DNA of 64,000 nt from Rhodanobacteraceae bacterium. GTDB taxonomy: Bacteria > Pseudomonadota > Gammaproteobacteria > Xanthomonadales > Rhodanobacteraceae. Shown here piece by piece: positions 29,665 through 39,126 of this stretch. Under the pieces are notes generated by a model that was given only the letters and a program-made list of their open reading frames with translations, was not told the DNA's origin and made no database searches. Where the stretch lies: positions 1-64,000 of the forward strand of contig JAJPHA010000055.1 in NCBI GenBank assembly GCA_021325475.1. The letters are read 5' to 3'. The position numbers were made by a program, and so were the translations under genes. The first letter of the stretch is position 1, and each line of letters opens with the position of its first letter.

Positions 29665-32382
29665 ATGAAAGCCTTGGGCAACACCTGCGTGCTGTGGCTC
29701 GCGTGCCTCGTCTTGGCGAGCTGCGGCGGTGGCGGCGGCGGCAGCCAGTCGTCCTTCACGCCGACGCCGGCGGACTCGATCACGATCAGCGCAGCCGCGA
29801 GTTCCATCAGCACGAATTCGTTCACGACGCTGACGGTCACGGTCAAGAAGCCCGACGGCACGCCGGAGGACGATGGCACGACCGTAACCGCCTCGCTGTC
29901 TCCCTCCACCATCGGCACGGTCAGCGGTGCGGCGGGTACACCCGCCGGCAGCACGGCGACCAATACCCTGGCCGGTGGCAAGGCAACTTTCAATTTCACC
30001 AGCAGCAATCAGGCCGGTACCGCGTCGATCTCGTTCTCGCTCCCCGCCGGCCTGCATGGCAACCCCAACTCGACCGTGGCTTCCACGAATATCACGGTCA
30101 CTGCCGGTGGCACCCAGGATCCGCGTCTGCAGTTGACCGCGACGACGACGACGCTGCCGTTGAATCCGTTTGCCGCTCAGGCGGAAACATTCCCGTTCCC
30201 CAGCAATTTCATCGGCTCGCCTTACATCGCGGAAGTTACGGTTACTTGGCGTCATTCCAATGGCCAGCTCGTGGCGGGCACCAACCCGGTCAACGTCTCG
30301 ATTGATCCAGTCACGGTCGCCAGCTTTTCCACCCTCGATGATCCGAAGACCCCATGGACCGGCCAAACGAAGAATCCGCCGACGATCGAAGGAAATGAGT
30401 TCCTGACCCTGCTCGGCAGCGGCCCGGTCAACGTTACCGGCGGCAACGGTGCAATCTTTGTGCATGCCGAAGACGTACCTGGTCAGGCCACGCTTACGGT
30501 CACGGCGATCGACCCCGACAACAACCAGACCATCAGTTCGCAACTGGTCTTCACCATCGCCGGTTCCGCATCCAGCTTGCCGTCGTCGATCAGCGCGCTC
30601 GCCGACAGCGGCGTCTACGTGTCCGGTTCGGGCGGCCCGCAGAGCACCGTGGTGCGCGCGAACGTCACCGACGGCAACAACGTCGGTGTGGCCGATCCGA
30701 ACGGGTTCGACAATGTCGAGTTCCAGATCATCGGCCCCGCCGGCAATGATGCACGCTTGACGGGCATCAATGCCGCGGGACAGTCGGTCACCGGCACCAA
30801 GGTCGACACCGTGACCCACAACGGGATCGCCAGCGTCACGTTCCAGGCAGGGACGGTGCAGGGACCGGTGCAGGTCAAGGTTACCGCCGATCGCGGCGAC
30901 AACAACGTCGACAACCAGATCCAGGATCCGGTCAGCGCGACGGCTACCGTGGTCGTTTCCGACGGCAAGCTCTTCAGCCTGACCATCGATTCGCCGGACA
31001 CCGGCGCCGTCACCACCACCGGCGTGTCGGCCAACGCAACGGAAGTTCCGGCAGGATCGGGGAATTACCAACTGATCATCAGCGCGAAGGGCGTCGACCG
31101 GCAGGGCAATCCGGTGCTCACTGGCACCCAGATCGGTTTCGGCGACATCGACTCGCCGCAGACCCCGGGGGCCGGAGCCTCGCCGCAAGCCTGGTTCACG
31201 ATGTACGGCACCAAGGGCGATCCGCAGGAAGGCGGTACGCTGTTCACTGCCGCCGACGGGAAATTCGTCGCCTCGAATGGCAACGGCGCGGGTCCGGGCG
31301 ACACCTTGCTGGTCATCGGCAAGGCTTCGGAAGGCGCGCCGGTCGGCAACGACGATCTCGAAAGCTCGTCCAAGATCACCGCGGTCAACAGCGCGACCAG
31401 CCTCACCGTGGCGACACCATTCAATCTCAACGACACCACGGGTGTGATCGTCGACAACCACGGCGTGCTGCCGTACATCGTCGGCCGGGCGCAGTTCAGC
31501 AGCGTGCAGTCGCCGTCGTTTACCGATTTGAGTACATCGAGCCTGACCGGAGTGGCCACGACCACCCTGAACTATCCGGCCTCGGCGATCGGCAAGGCGG
31601 TCGCGATCTGGGCGCAAGGCACCGGTACGGATACCAACTCGAGTCCGGGTCGGACGCGAGTGGTCGCCGACATCGCTACGCTGGTCTTCCCCGGCACGGC
31701 GTCGGGTGCGTTCCTGACGGCGTCGCCGGATCCGCTGAACGGCAATACGACGCAGACGGTCACGGTCTGCTATTTCGACGGCAACGACCGGCCGATTCCG
31801 AACTTCGACATCAGTTTCGCGTTCAACCTGCTCGGCCTCGGCAGCGGCACGGTCGACGGCGTGAACGGCAGCGGCAAGCTCAAGAACCTGACCGGTCCGA
31901 ATGGTTGTGCGACCGCCTCGGTGACCACCGCCAGCCTGCCGCCGACCAGCAGCAGCTCGCAGACCCAACCCAGCATCACCTTCAGCGCGGGGCCGTTGAA
32001 CACCACCAGCACCAGCGGCGGCGCGCAGGCGAGCGTGACCGTGCCCTTCGTGGTCAATGCGGCGCAGTTGCAGGTCGGCTGTTCGCAAGTCTCCGGCGGC
32101 ACCGTTACCGTCAGCCTGACCTTGCTGGATGCCGCGGGTGCCGGTATGCCCGGACAGACCATCACCGGCCAATGCTCGGTGACCTCTTCGAGCGGCAGCA
32201 TTACCGTCGGAACCATACCGGTCACCGACGCCAGCGGCTCCACGACGGCGACGATCACCGTGAATCCGGCTGGAACGACGGGGCACTGCACCTTCCAAGC
32301 CTCTTCGTTCCCGACACTGGCAGGATCGGTGACGATCTCGGGTTCGGGCACCTCGTGTAACGGTGGATTCAGCCCGCCATGA
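29665..32382 (+). CDS. Large secreted lipoprotein with bacterial Ig-like repeats
   Basis: A 905-residue lipoprotein. Signal peptide and lipobox LVLASC give Cys20, followed by a poly-Gly linker and a Ser/Thr/Pro stretch. The rest is Thr/Ser/Val/Gly-rich beta sequence with Ig-like patterns of the Big_1/invasin kind (TLTVTVKKPDGTPEDDGTTVTASLSPSTIG; SASVTVPFVVNAAQLQVGCSQ; a final module SGSTTATITVNPAGTTG). At least four modules seem present. Only a few cysteines occur, in the C-terminal third. GGGAGA precedes the ATG at 29665. A terminator-like hairpin follows. Its place right after pilQ suggests a cell-surface role, but no direct pilus function can be claimed. Confidence 0.75.
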   Translation: MKALGNTCVLWLACLVLASCGGGGGGSQSSFTPTPADSITISAAASSISTNSFTTLTVTVKKPDGTPEDDGTTVTASLSPSTIGTVSGAAGTPAGSTATNTLAGGKATFNFTSSNQAGTASISFSLPAGLHGNPNSTVASTNITVTAGGTQDPRLQLTATTTTLPLNPFAAQAETFPFPSNFIGSPYIAEVTVTWRHSNGQLVAGTNPVNVSIDPVTVASFSTLDDPKTPWTGQTKNPPTIEGNEFLTLLGSGPVNVTGGNGAIFVHAEDVPGQATLTVTAIDPDNNQTISSQLVFTIAGSASSLPSSISALADSGVYVSGSGGPQSTVVRANVTDGNNVGVADPNGFDNVEFQIIGPAGNDARLTGINAAGQSVTGTKVDTVTHNGIASVTFQAGTVQGPVQVKVTADRGDNNVDNQIQDPVSATATVVVSDGKLFSLTIDSPDTGAVTTTGVSANATEVPAGSGNYQLIISAKGVDRQGNPVLTGTQIGFGDIDSPQTPGAGASPQAWFTMYGTKGDPQEGGTLFTAADGKFVASNGNGAGPGDTLLVIGKASEGAPVGNDDLESSSKITAVNSATSLTVATPFNLNDTTGVIVDNHGVLPYIVGRAQFSSVQSPSFTDLSTSSLTGVATTTLNYPASAIGKAVAIWAQGTGTDTNSSPGRTRVVADIATLVFPGTASGAFLTASPDPLNGNTTQTVTVCYFDGNDRPIPNFDISFAFNLLGLGSGTVDGVNGSGKLKNLTGPNGCATASVTTASLPPTSSSSQTQPSITFSAGPLNTTSTSGGAQASVTVPFVVNAAQLQVGCSQVSGGTVTVSLTLLDAAGAGMPGQTITGQCSVTSSSGSITVGTIPVTDASGSTTATITVNPAGTTGHCTFQASSFPTLAGSVTISGSGTSCNGGFSPP

Positions 32383-32410
32383 GTTCTCCGTAGCGACACT
32401 GGAAATGGCC

Positions 32411-32440
32411 AAGGGCCGCGGTGACGCGGCCCTTGCTTTT
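32411..32440 (+). terminator. Rho-independent terminator after the Ig-like lipoprotein
   Basis: A perfect 10-bp stem AAGGGCCGCG / CGCGGCCCTT (32411-32420 and 32425-32434) with a four-base loop is followed by GCTTTT. It lies 28 bases after the lipoprotein stop and should end the pilM-to-lipoprotein transcript. Confidence 0.75.
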
Positions 32441-32493
32441 GGGATGTGACGCAAGCCGTTGTCGGCGCCGGCGCGATCGGGGATGATTGGGCC

Positions 32494-33666
32494 ATGGGCT
32501 CGGCGTATCGGATCGAACTCAGTCCCGGCGAGGTGCTGTTCCGCGAGGGCGATGCGCCGACCACCGCGTTCCTGATCGAGTCCGGCAGTCTGCGCATCAC
32601 CGCGCAGCGCGACGGCGTGCCGATGGTGTTGAGCGATCTCGGTCCCGGCACGCTGGTCGGCGAGATGGCCGTGCTGGACGATTCGCCGCGCAGCGCGAGC
32701 GCGACCGCGCTGGAACCGTGCGTGCTCACGCCGATCGACCGCAACCAGTTCGCCGAGCGGCTCGCCGCGGCCGATCCGGTGGTGCGCGCGCTGTTGCTCA
32801 GCCAGCTTTCGCGCTATCGCACAGCGCTCGCCACGTTCACCGGTCATGCCGATGGCGTCGCCACCGAGTCGATCGTGGCCGGCGGCGATTCCGCACACGC
32901 GCTCGACAAGATCCGCCTCGAAAGCCAGTTGCGCGGCGCCCTGGAACGCCGCGAACTCGAGATCCGCCTGCAGCCGATCCTGGACATTGCCGAACGCCGC
33001 ATCGCCGGCTTCGAGGCGCTCACGCGCTGGAGCCACCCCGAGCGCGGCGCGGTCTCGCCAGCCGATTTCATCACCCTGGCGGAGGAGACCTCGCTGATCG
33101 TGCCGGTCGGCGACTACGTGCTGCGCGAGGTCTGCGGGGCGCTGCGGCGTGTCGCCGACGCCGTGCCCGCGGCGCGTCCATTCATCGCCCTGAACGTGTC
33201 GGGACGACAGCTCGAGGACGCGGATTTCATCGAGCGCGTGCTGGCGCAGTTGCACCAGCACAACGTGCCGCCGGAATGGCTCAAGCTCGAGATCACCGAA
33301 AGCCTGATCCTCGACTATGCCAAGGTCAACGCGCTGATCGAACACAGTCACCGCGCCGGCATCAAGGTGGCGCTCGACGATTTCGGCACCGGCTATTCCA
33401 ATCTCGGCCACCTGCACCGGCTCGCCTTCGACACCCTCAAACTGGACCAGGGCTTCATCCGCCAGCTCGACGATCCGCGCTGTCTCGCCATCGTGCGCGC
33501 CGTGGTCGGCATGGCCTCGGCGCTCGGCTGCGACATCGTCGCCGAGGGCGTGGAAACCGAGGCGCAACTGCACACGCTGGCGACGCTCGGCTGCGAGTAC
33601 GCCCAGGGCTATCTGGTCGGCAAGCCGCAGAGCCTCGACGAGGCGCTCGCGGCGCTGCGCGGCTGA
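32494..33666 (+). CDS. Cyclic-nucleotide-binding-domain EAL phosphodiesterase
   Basis: A 390-residue protein joining an N-terminal cNMP/CRP-like sensor (ELSPGEVLFREGDAPTTAFLIESGSLRI; LGPGTLVGEMAVLDDSPRSASATA) to a C-terminal EAL domain. All EAL catalytic residues are visible: E in GFEALTRW, N in LNVSG, E in LEITES, DD in LDDFGTGYSN, K in LKLDQ, E in AEGVET and Q in YAQGY. It should therefore hydrolyse c-di-GMP, perhaps controlled by a nucleotide. The ATG at 32494 is preferred because the sensor fold begins there; a GTG 16 codons earlier overlaps the terminator region. Its position after the pilus genes fits motility or biofilm control (inference). Confidence 0.88.
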   Translation: MGSAYRIELSPGEVLFREGDAPTTAFLIESGSLRITAQRDGVPMVLSDLGPGTLVGEMAVLDDSPRSASATALEPCVLTPIDRNQFAERLAAADPVVRALLLSQLSRYRTALATFTGHADGVATESIVAGGDSAHALDKIRLESQLRGALERRELEIRLQPILDIAERRIAGFEALTRWSHPERGAVSPADFITLAEETSLIVPVGDYVLREVCGALRRVADAVPAARPFIALNVSGRQLEDADFIERVLAQLHQHNVPPEWLKLEITESLILDYAKVNALIEHSHRAGIKVALDDFGTGYSNLGHLHRLAFDTLKLDQGFIRQLDDPRCLAIVRAVVGMASALGCDIVAEGVETEAQLHTLATLGCEYAQGYLVGKPQSLDEALAALRG

Positions 33667-33756
33667 GCGCGCGCGGAAACCTTCCGTCGCCGTCGCGGTC
33701 TGTGGACGGCGCGGCTCGCCGATCCGTGCGATGATTGGCCATCCCAAGCGACCACC

Positions 33757-34752
33757 ATGGACATGCCCGATACCGTAACGCGCAGCCCGCTCGCGGCCGC
33801 GTTCGCCACGTTGCGCAGCGAGCTGTCCCGCTGCATCATCGGCCAGCAGGTGCTGATCGACCGCCTGCTCATCGCCTTGCTCGCGGACGGTCACTTGCTG
33901 GTCGAGGGCGCGCCGGGCCTGGCCAAGACCACCGCGATCAAGGAGCTCGCGGCGCGCATCGAAGGCGATTTCCACCGCATCCAGTTCACCCCGGACCTGC
34001 TGCCGGCGGATCTCACCGGCACCGAAATCTATCGGCCGCAGCAGGCCAGCTTCGAATTCCAGCGCGGTCCGATCTTCCACAACCTGCTGCTCGCCGACGA
34101 AATCAACCGCGCGCCGGCCAAGGTGCAGTCGGCGCTGCTCGAGGCCATGGCCGAACGCCAGGTCACGATCGGCCGCACGACGTATCCGCTGCCGGCGCTG
34201 TTCCTGGTGATGGCGACGCAGAATCCGATCGAGCAGGAGGGCACCTATCCGTTGCCGGAAGCGCAGCTCGATCGCTTCCTGATGCACGTCCGCATCGGCT
34301 ATCCGGATGCCGCGGCGGAAGCGGCCATCCTCAAGCTTGCGCGCGAGCGCGCGCAGACCGCGCTGCATGCGTCGCCGAGCGTGCCGCGCTGCCTGACGCA
34401 ATCGCAGATCTTCGCCGCGCGCGAGGAAGTGCTCGCCCAGCACCTCGCGCCGGCGCTCGAGGAATACCTCGTGCAACTGACCCTGGCCACGCGTTCGGCT
34501 GCGCGCTACGGCGAGGACCTGGCGCGCTGGATCGCCTACGGTGCCAGTCCGCGCGGCACGATCGCGCTCGACCGCTGCGCCCGTGCCCACGCCTGGCTCG
34601 CCGGCCGCGACTTCGTCGCGCCCGACGACGTGCACGCCGTGGTGCACGACGTGCTGCGTCATCGCGTGCTGCTGTCCTACGAGGCCGAGGCCGAGGGCGT
34701 CACCCCGGACCAAGTGATCGACACGCTGCTCGCGCGCGTGCCGCTGCCGTGA
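33757..34752 (+). CDS. MoxR-family AAA+ ATPase
   Basis: A 331-residue MoxR AAA+ ATPase. Walker A is GAPGLAKT at 51-58 and Walker B LLLADEIN at 110-117. FTPDLLPADLTGTEIYRP, QNPIEQEGTYPLPEAQLDRFL and the lid segment GASPRGTIALDRCARAHAWL are family hallmarks. MoxR proteins act as chaperones with von Willebrand A-domain partners. Here it heads a six-gene operon with DUF58, DUF4381, two VWA proteins and BatD, the typical MoxR/Bat arrangement linked to envelope stress tolerance. The client is unknown. Confidence 0.92.
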   Translation: MDMPDTVTRSPLAAAFATLRSELSRCIIGQQVLIDRLLIALLADGHLLVEGAPGLAKTTAIKELAARIEGDFHRIQFTPDLLPADLTGTEIYRPQQASFEFQRGPIFHNLLLADEINRAPAKVQSALLEAMAERQVTIGRTTYPLPALFLVMATQNPIEQEGTYPLPEAQLDRFLMHVRIGYPDAAAEAAILKLARERAQTALHASPSVPRCLTQSQIFAAREEVLAQHLAPALEEYLVQLTLATRSAARYGEDLARWIAYGASPRGTIALDRCARAHAWLAGRDFVAPDDVHAVVHDVLRHRVLLSYEAEAEGVTPDQVIDTLLARVPLP

Positions 34753-34805
34753 GTCGCCGCCGGCAGGCGTGGTGCATCGGATCCCGGATTCGCCCCTGAC
34801 GTGAC

Positions 34806-35732
34806 ATGAGCGGTGTTCGCGTCGAGCTCGCCGAATTGATCGCCCTGCGCCTGCGCGCGCGCCGTTTCGTCCGCCCCGCGCCGCGCGTCGCCGGCAGCCG
34901 TGCGGCGACGCACGGCTCGCGCTTCCGCGGCCGCGGCATCGACTACATCGAGTCGCGCGCCTACCAGCCGGGCGACGACATCCGCCAGATGGACTGGCGC
35001 GTCACCGCGCGCAGCGGCCGGCCGCACACCAAGCTGTTCCAGGAGGAACGCGAACAGAACGTGCTGCTGGTCGTCGATGTCAATCCGAGCCTGCGTTTCG
35101 GCACGCGCGTGCGCTTCAAATCGGTGCAGGCCGCGCGCGCGGCGGCGTGGCTGGCGTGGGCGGCGGTGCAGGGCGGCGATCGCGTCGGCGCGCTCGGCTT
35201 CGGTGCCGGTCTGGTCGCGGAAGTGAAGCCGGGCGGCGGCACGCGCGGCGCGCTGCGCGTGTTGCGCGCGCTCGGCGAGTGGGACGCGGTCGCCGGGCAC
35301 GGACCGTCCGTGCCGCTGTCGCAGGCATTGCAGCGGGCGCACCGGCTGGCACGACCGGGCAGCCGCGTGCTGCTGCTGAGCGACGGCTACTCGGCCGATG
35401 CCGCCGCCGAGGCGCCGTTGACGCGGCTGGCGCAACACTGCGATGTCGCCGCGCTGGTGCTGTGCGACGCGCTCGAACAGGCGCCGCCGCCGCCGGCGAC
35501 GTATGCCGTGCACGGCGAGGACGGTCGCGCCGTGCTCGACCTCGCCGCTCCGCGCCTGCGCACGCGCTGGCCCGAGCTCTTCGCCGAACGTCGCGCGGCC
35601 CTGCTCGCCATGTGCCGGCGCCACGCGCTGCGCGTGGGCCTGCTCGACACCCGCGACGAACCGGAGGCAGTGCTGCCGCGCCTGCTCGGCATCGAGGCGC
35701 GGCGCCGCGTGGCGCCGGCAGGAGCCGCATGA
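34806..35732 (+). CDS. DUF58 domain protein
   Basis: A 308-residue DUF58 protein, a degenerate VWA-like fold found with MoxR ATPases. The diagnostic block is SRAYQPGDDIRQMDWRVTAR followed by PHTKLFQEEREQNVLLVVDV. Unlike many DUF58 proteins it lacks long N-terminal membrane helices and looks soluble or peripheral. The stop overlaps the DUF4381 start (ATGA). Its role is probably adaptor between MoxR and the membrane VWA proteins (inference from the family). Confidence 0.88.
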   Translation: MSGVRVELAELIALRLRARRFVRPAPRVAGSRAATHGSRFRGRGIDYIESRAYQPGDDIRQMDWRVTARSGRPHTKLFQEEREQNVLLVVDVNPSLRFGTRVRFKSVQAARAAAWLAWAAVQGGDRVGALGFGAGLVAEVKPGGGTRGALRVLRALGEWDAVAGHGPSVPLSQALQRAHRLARPGSRVLLLSDGYSADAAAEAPLTRLAQHCDVAALVLCDALEQAPPPPATYAVHGEDGRAVLDLAAPRLRTRWPELFAERRAALLAMCRRHALRVGLLDTRDEPEAVLPRLLGIEARRRVAPAGAA

Positions 35733-36205
35733 ATCCCGCGACCGGGCCGATCCTGCGCGACATCCACCTGCCGCCGCCGCCGTGGTGGCCGCCGGCGCCG
35801 GGCTGGTGGCTGGTCGCCGCGCTTTGTGTACTTTGCGGCATATTTGCCTTTGTGTACGCGCGCCGCCGGGTGCGGCGCCGGCGCCAGCGGCGTGCGGTGC
35901 TGGCCGAGCTCGACCGCGGCATCGCCGCGGCCGGCGACGATCCGGCCGCGCTCGCCGCGGCGCTGTCGCGGTTCCTGCGGCGCCTGACGCGGCACATCGC
36001 GCCGGCCGCCGCTGCGTATCCCGGCGAACGCTGGCTCGCCTGGCTGGACGAACGCGCCGGTTCGGACGAATTTCGCCGTGGCGTCGGCCGCGTCCTGCTC
36101 GAGGCGCCGTTCCGCCGCGACGCACGCTACGACACCGCGGCGCTGATCGCGCTGGTGCGCCGGTTCGCGCGGATCGTGCTCGCGCAGGAGGTGGCCCGTG
36201 CTTGA
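35729..36205 (+). CDS. DUF4381 single-pass membrane protein
   Basis: A 158-residue protein. The N-terminus LRDIHLPPPPWWPPAPGWWL is typical of DUF4381 in Bat operons. One transmembrane helix (about 27-45) is followed by an Arg-rich stretch and a cytoplasmic helical domain with FLRRLTRHIAPAAAAYPGERWLAWLDE. It overlaps the preceding gene by four bases and the following gene by eight, indicating tight coupling. Biochemical function is unknown. Confidence 0.85.
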   Translation: MNPATGPILRDIHLPPPPWWPPAPGWWLVAALCVLCGIFAFVYARRRVRRRRQRRAVLAELDRGIAAAGDDPAALAAALSRFLRRLTRHIAPAAAAYPGERWLAWLDERAGSDEFRRGVGRVLLEAPFRRDARYDTAALIALVRRFARIVLAQEVARA

Positions 36206-37244
36206 GTGGGCCTGGCCCTTCGCCTTCCTCGCCCTGCCATTGCCGTGGCTGCTGGCGCGCTGGCTGCCGCCGGCGGCCGCGCCGGCGACGGTTGCGCTGC
36301 GTCTGCCGCTGGCGTTGCGCGGTCTGGAGGCGGCGCGCGGCGGGACGCCGCCGCCGTCGCTGCGGCGGCTCATCGCCGCCGCGATCTGGGCGCTCGTGGT
36401 ACTCGCTGCCGCCCGTCCGCAGTGGCTGGGCGAGCCGCAGGCGGTGTCGCGCAGCGGCCGCGATCTGCTGCTGGCGGTGGACGCCTCCGGCAGCATGAGC
36501 ACCGAAGACATGCAGATCGGCGGGCGGCCGGTCAGCCGCTACGCCGCGGTCAAGGCGATCGCCGGCGATTTCATCCGGCGCCGTGTCGGCGATCGCATCG
36601 GGCTGATCGTGTTCGGCAGCCAGGCCTATCTGCTCACGCCGCTGACGTTCGATCGCGACACGGTGCTGAAGCAGCTCGAGGAATCGGCGGTCGGTCTGCC
36701 CGGCCGCGAAACCGCGATCGGCGATGCCGTCGGTCTCGCCGTCAAGCGGCTGCGCGAACGGCCGCAGGAGCAGCGTGTGCTGATCCTGCTCACCGACGGC
36801 GTCAACGACGCGGGCGAGCTCGATCCGTACCAATCGATCGAGCTGGCCGCGGCCGAGCATGTGAAAATCTATACCATCGGCATCGGCGCCGAAGCGATGC
36901 GCATCGACGGTTTCTTCGGCAGCCGCATCGTCAATCCGTCCGCCGATCTCGATGAGAAGCTGCTGCGCTCGATGGCCGAGACCACCGGCGGCCGCTACTA
37001 CCGCGCGCGCGACACCGCGGCGCTGGCCGAAATCTATCGCGAGATCGACCGGCTCGAGCCCGCGGCAGACACGACCCGGCAATTCCGGCCGGTCGATGAG
37101 CTGTTCTTCTGGCCGCTGGCGGCGGCGTTGCTGCTCGCGCTCGGCCTGCTCGGCGCGCGGTTCGGTTTCCGCACGGGATCGGCTGTGGAACGAGCATCGC
37201 CGCTCGCCACCGCCCGCTTCGCCTCGCGTCAGTCCGGTACCTGA
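36198..37244 (+). CDS. BatA-like von Willebrand A-domain membrane protein
   Basis: A 348-residue protein with N-terminal hydrophobic helices (about 5-25 and 55-72), a VWA domain and a C-terminal membrane helix near 300-320. The metal-ion-dependent adhesion site is intact: DASGS at 95-99, then a Thr in GRETAIGDAVG and an Asp in LLTDGVND. It starts at GTG 36198 with AGGAGG upstream. It is the VWA partner expected for the MoxR ATPase. The following gene encodes a related VWA whose metal site is degenerate. Confidence 0.88.
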   Translation: MLEWAWPFAFLALPLPWLLARWLPPAAAPATVALRLPLALRGLEAARGGTPPPSLRRLIAAAIWALVVLAAARPQWLGEPQAVSRSGRDLLLAVDASGSMSTEDMQIGGRPVSRYAAVKAIAGDFIRRRVGDRIGLIVFGSQAYLLTPLTFDRDTVLKQLEESAVGLPGRETAIGDAVGLAVKRLRERPQEQRVLILLTDGVNDAGELDPYQSIELAAAEHVKIYTIGIGAEAMRIDGFFGSRIVNPSADLDEKLLRSMAETTGGRYYRARDTAALAEIYREIDRLEPAADTTRQFRPVDELFFWPLAAALLLALGLLGARFGFRTGSAVERASPLATARFASRQSGT

Positions 37245-37246
37245 TC

Positions 37247-39121
37247 GTGCACGACTGGCTGGCCGAATTCCATTTGCTCCGGCCGTGGTGGCTACTCGCG
37301 CTTGCCGCGTTGCCGCTGCTATGGCGCGCGCTCGGTCGCCACGCCGACGACGCCGGCGCCTGGCGCGGCGTGGTGGATGCGCATCTGCTGCCGCACCTGT
37401 TGGACGGACCCGAAGCGGGATCGGCGCCGTCGCCGGTGCCGCGCCGGCTTGCCGCGATCGCCTGGGTGCTGGCGTGCCTCGCGCTCGCCGGACCGGCGTG
37501 GGAACGCCTGCCGCAGCCCTTGTTCCAGAATCGCGCGGCGCGCGTGATCGCGCTGGAACTCGCGCCGACCATGGCCGCGCAGGACGTGAAGCCGAGCCGC
37601 TACGAACGCGCGCGGTACAAGATCGCCGACCTGCTCAAGCGCAACGGCGACGGTCAGGTCGCGCTGATCGCCTACGCCGGCGATGCGTTCGTGGTCGCGC
37701 CGCTGACCGACGACGCCAACACCGTCGCCAACCTCGTCGATGCGCTCGAGCCGAGCGTGATGCCGGTCGCCGGCAACGCCACCGGCCGGGCGATCGAGCT
37801 CGGCGTCCACCTGATTCACGGCGCGGGCCTGAGCCAGGGCGAGATCGTCCTGCTCGCCGACGGCGTCGGCGACGACGGCCTCATCGCCGCCGAGCGCGCG
37901 CGCGCGGCCGGCGTGCGCGTATCGGCGCTCGGCATCGGCACCGCGCAGGGCGCGCCGGTGCCGCTGCCGCAGGGCGGTTTCCTCAAGGACGCCAGCGGCG
38001 ACATCGTTCTGCCCCGGCTCGACGGTACGGCCCTGCGCACGCTCGCCCGCCTCGGCGGCGGCCGCTACGTCGACTGGAGCATCGACGCCAGCGATCTCGA
38101 CGCGCTGGGCGACGCACACAGCGCCCACGCCGCCGCGGCGGCGCGCGCCACCGAGGCCACGACCACGCGCTATCGGGATCGCGGGCCGTGGCTGGTGCTG
38201 TGCCTGCTGCCGATCGTGGCGCTGCTGGCGCGGCGCGGCTGGCTGCTGCTCCTGCCGCTGGCGCTGCTCGCCCACAGCGAACCGGCCGCGGCGCTGTCGT
38301 GGCGCGATCTCTGGCTCACGCCCGACCAGCAGGCGAAGGCCGCACTGGATGCGGGCCATGCTGCCGAGGCGCAGGCGCTGGCGCGGGATCCGGCGCTGCG
38401 CGGCGCGGCCGCCTATCGCGCCGGCGACTACGCCAGGGCGGTCGAGGAATTCGCCCGGCGCAACGACGCCGATGCGCAGTACAACCGCGGCAATGCGCTG
38501 GCCAAGGCCGGGCGCTACGAAGACGCGATCGCGGCCTATGATGCGGCACTGCGTCTGCGTCCGGACCTCGCCGACGCCGCCGCCAACAAGCGCGCGGTCG
38601 AGGAGTGGCTCAAACGCCAGCGGCAGGACGCGCAGAGCCGGCAGGATCGCGAGCATCAGGGGCACGAGCAAAAGGAACAAGACAGTTCAGGCTCGGACGC
38701 AGACGCCGCGAACGGCACGCCATCGTCGAACGCCGGCCAGGCGAACCGCGCAGCGCAAGCCGGACAGGATCACTCGTCGCCGACGCAACGCGACGGCTCG
38801 AGACCGGCGTCGCCCGAGCGCCCGAGCGACGACGATGCCGCGGCCGCGGCGGCGGAGCAACGCCGCGCCGAGCCGGCCGAGCGCGAGGCCGAAGGGCAGT
38901 TCCGCGAGGACATGAATCGCGCGCTGGCGCGGCAAGGCGAGGGTGGAGACAAGCCTGCACCGGCGGTGCGCCTCGGCGCGCTTGCGAAGGACGCCGGCAG
39001 CGACGAGCGCGCGCAAGCGGTGGAACAGTGGCTGCAGCGCGTGCCGGACGATCCGGGTGGCCTGCTGCGGCGCAAGTTCCAGCTCGAGTATCAGCGCCGT
39101 CGGCACGGCGGCGGAGACTGA
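37247..39121 (+). CDS. BatB/BatC-like VWA-TPR fusion membrane protein
   Basis: A 624-residue protein combining N-terminal membrane helices, a VWA domain (about 98-290), two further membrane helices (about 310-345), a TPR region (AQYNRGNALAKAGRYEDAIA) and a long charged, low-complexity tail rich in Asp, Gln, Glu and Ala. In many bacteria BatB and BatC are separate; here they are fused. The expected DxSxS metal site reads ELAPT at 104-108, so the first Asp is Glu and the first Ser is Ala, suggesting lost or altered metal binding. The start is GTG 37247. Confidence 0.85.
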   Translation: MHDWLAEFHLLRPWWLLALAALPLLWRALGRHADDAGAWRGVVDAHLLPHLLDGPEAGSAPSPVPRRLAAIAWVLACLALAGPAWERLPQPLFQNRAARVIALELAPTMAAQDVKPSRYERARYKIADLLKRNGDGQVALIAYAGDAFVVAPLTDDANTVANLVDALEPSVMPVAGNATGRAIELGVHLIHGAGLSQGEIVLLADGVGDDGLIAAERARAAGVRVSALGIGTAQGAPVPLPQGGFLKDASGDIVLPRLDGTALRTLARLGGGRYVDWSIDASDLDALGDAHSAHAAAAARATEATTTRYRDRGPWLVLCLLPIVALLARRGWLLLLPLALLAHSEPAAALSWRDLWLTPDQQAKAALDAGHAAEAQALARDPALRGAAAYRAGDYARAVEEFARRNDADAQYNRGNALAKAGRYEDAIAAYDAALRLRPDLADAAANKRAVEEWLKRQRQDAQSRQDREHQGHEQKEQDSSGSDADAANGTPSSNAGQANRAAQAGQDHSSPTQRDGSRPASPERPSDDDAAAAAAEQRRAEPAEREAEGQFREDMNRALARQGEGGDKPAPAVRLGALAKDAGSDERAQAVEQWLQRVPDDPGGLLRRKFQLEYQRRRHGGGD

Positions 39122-39126
39122 CGGCC

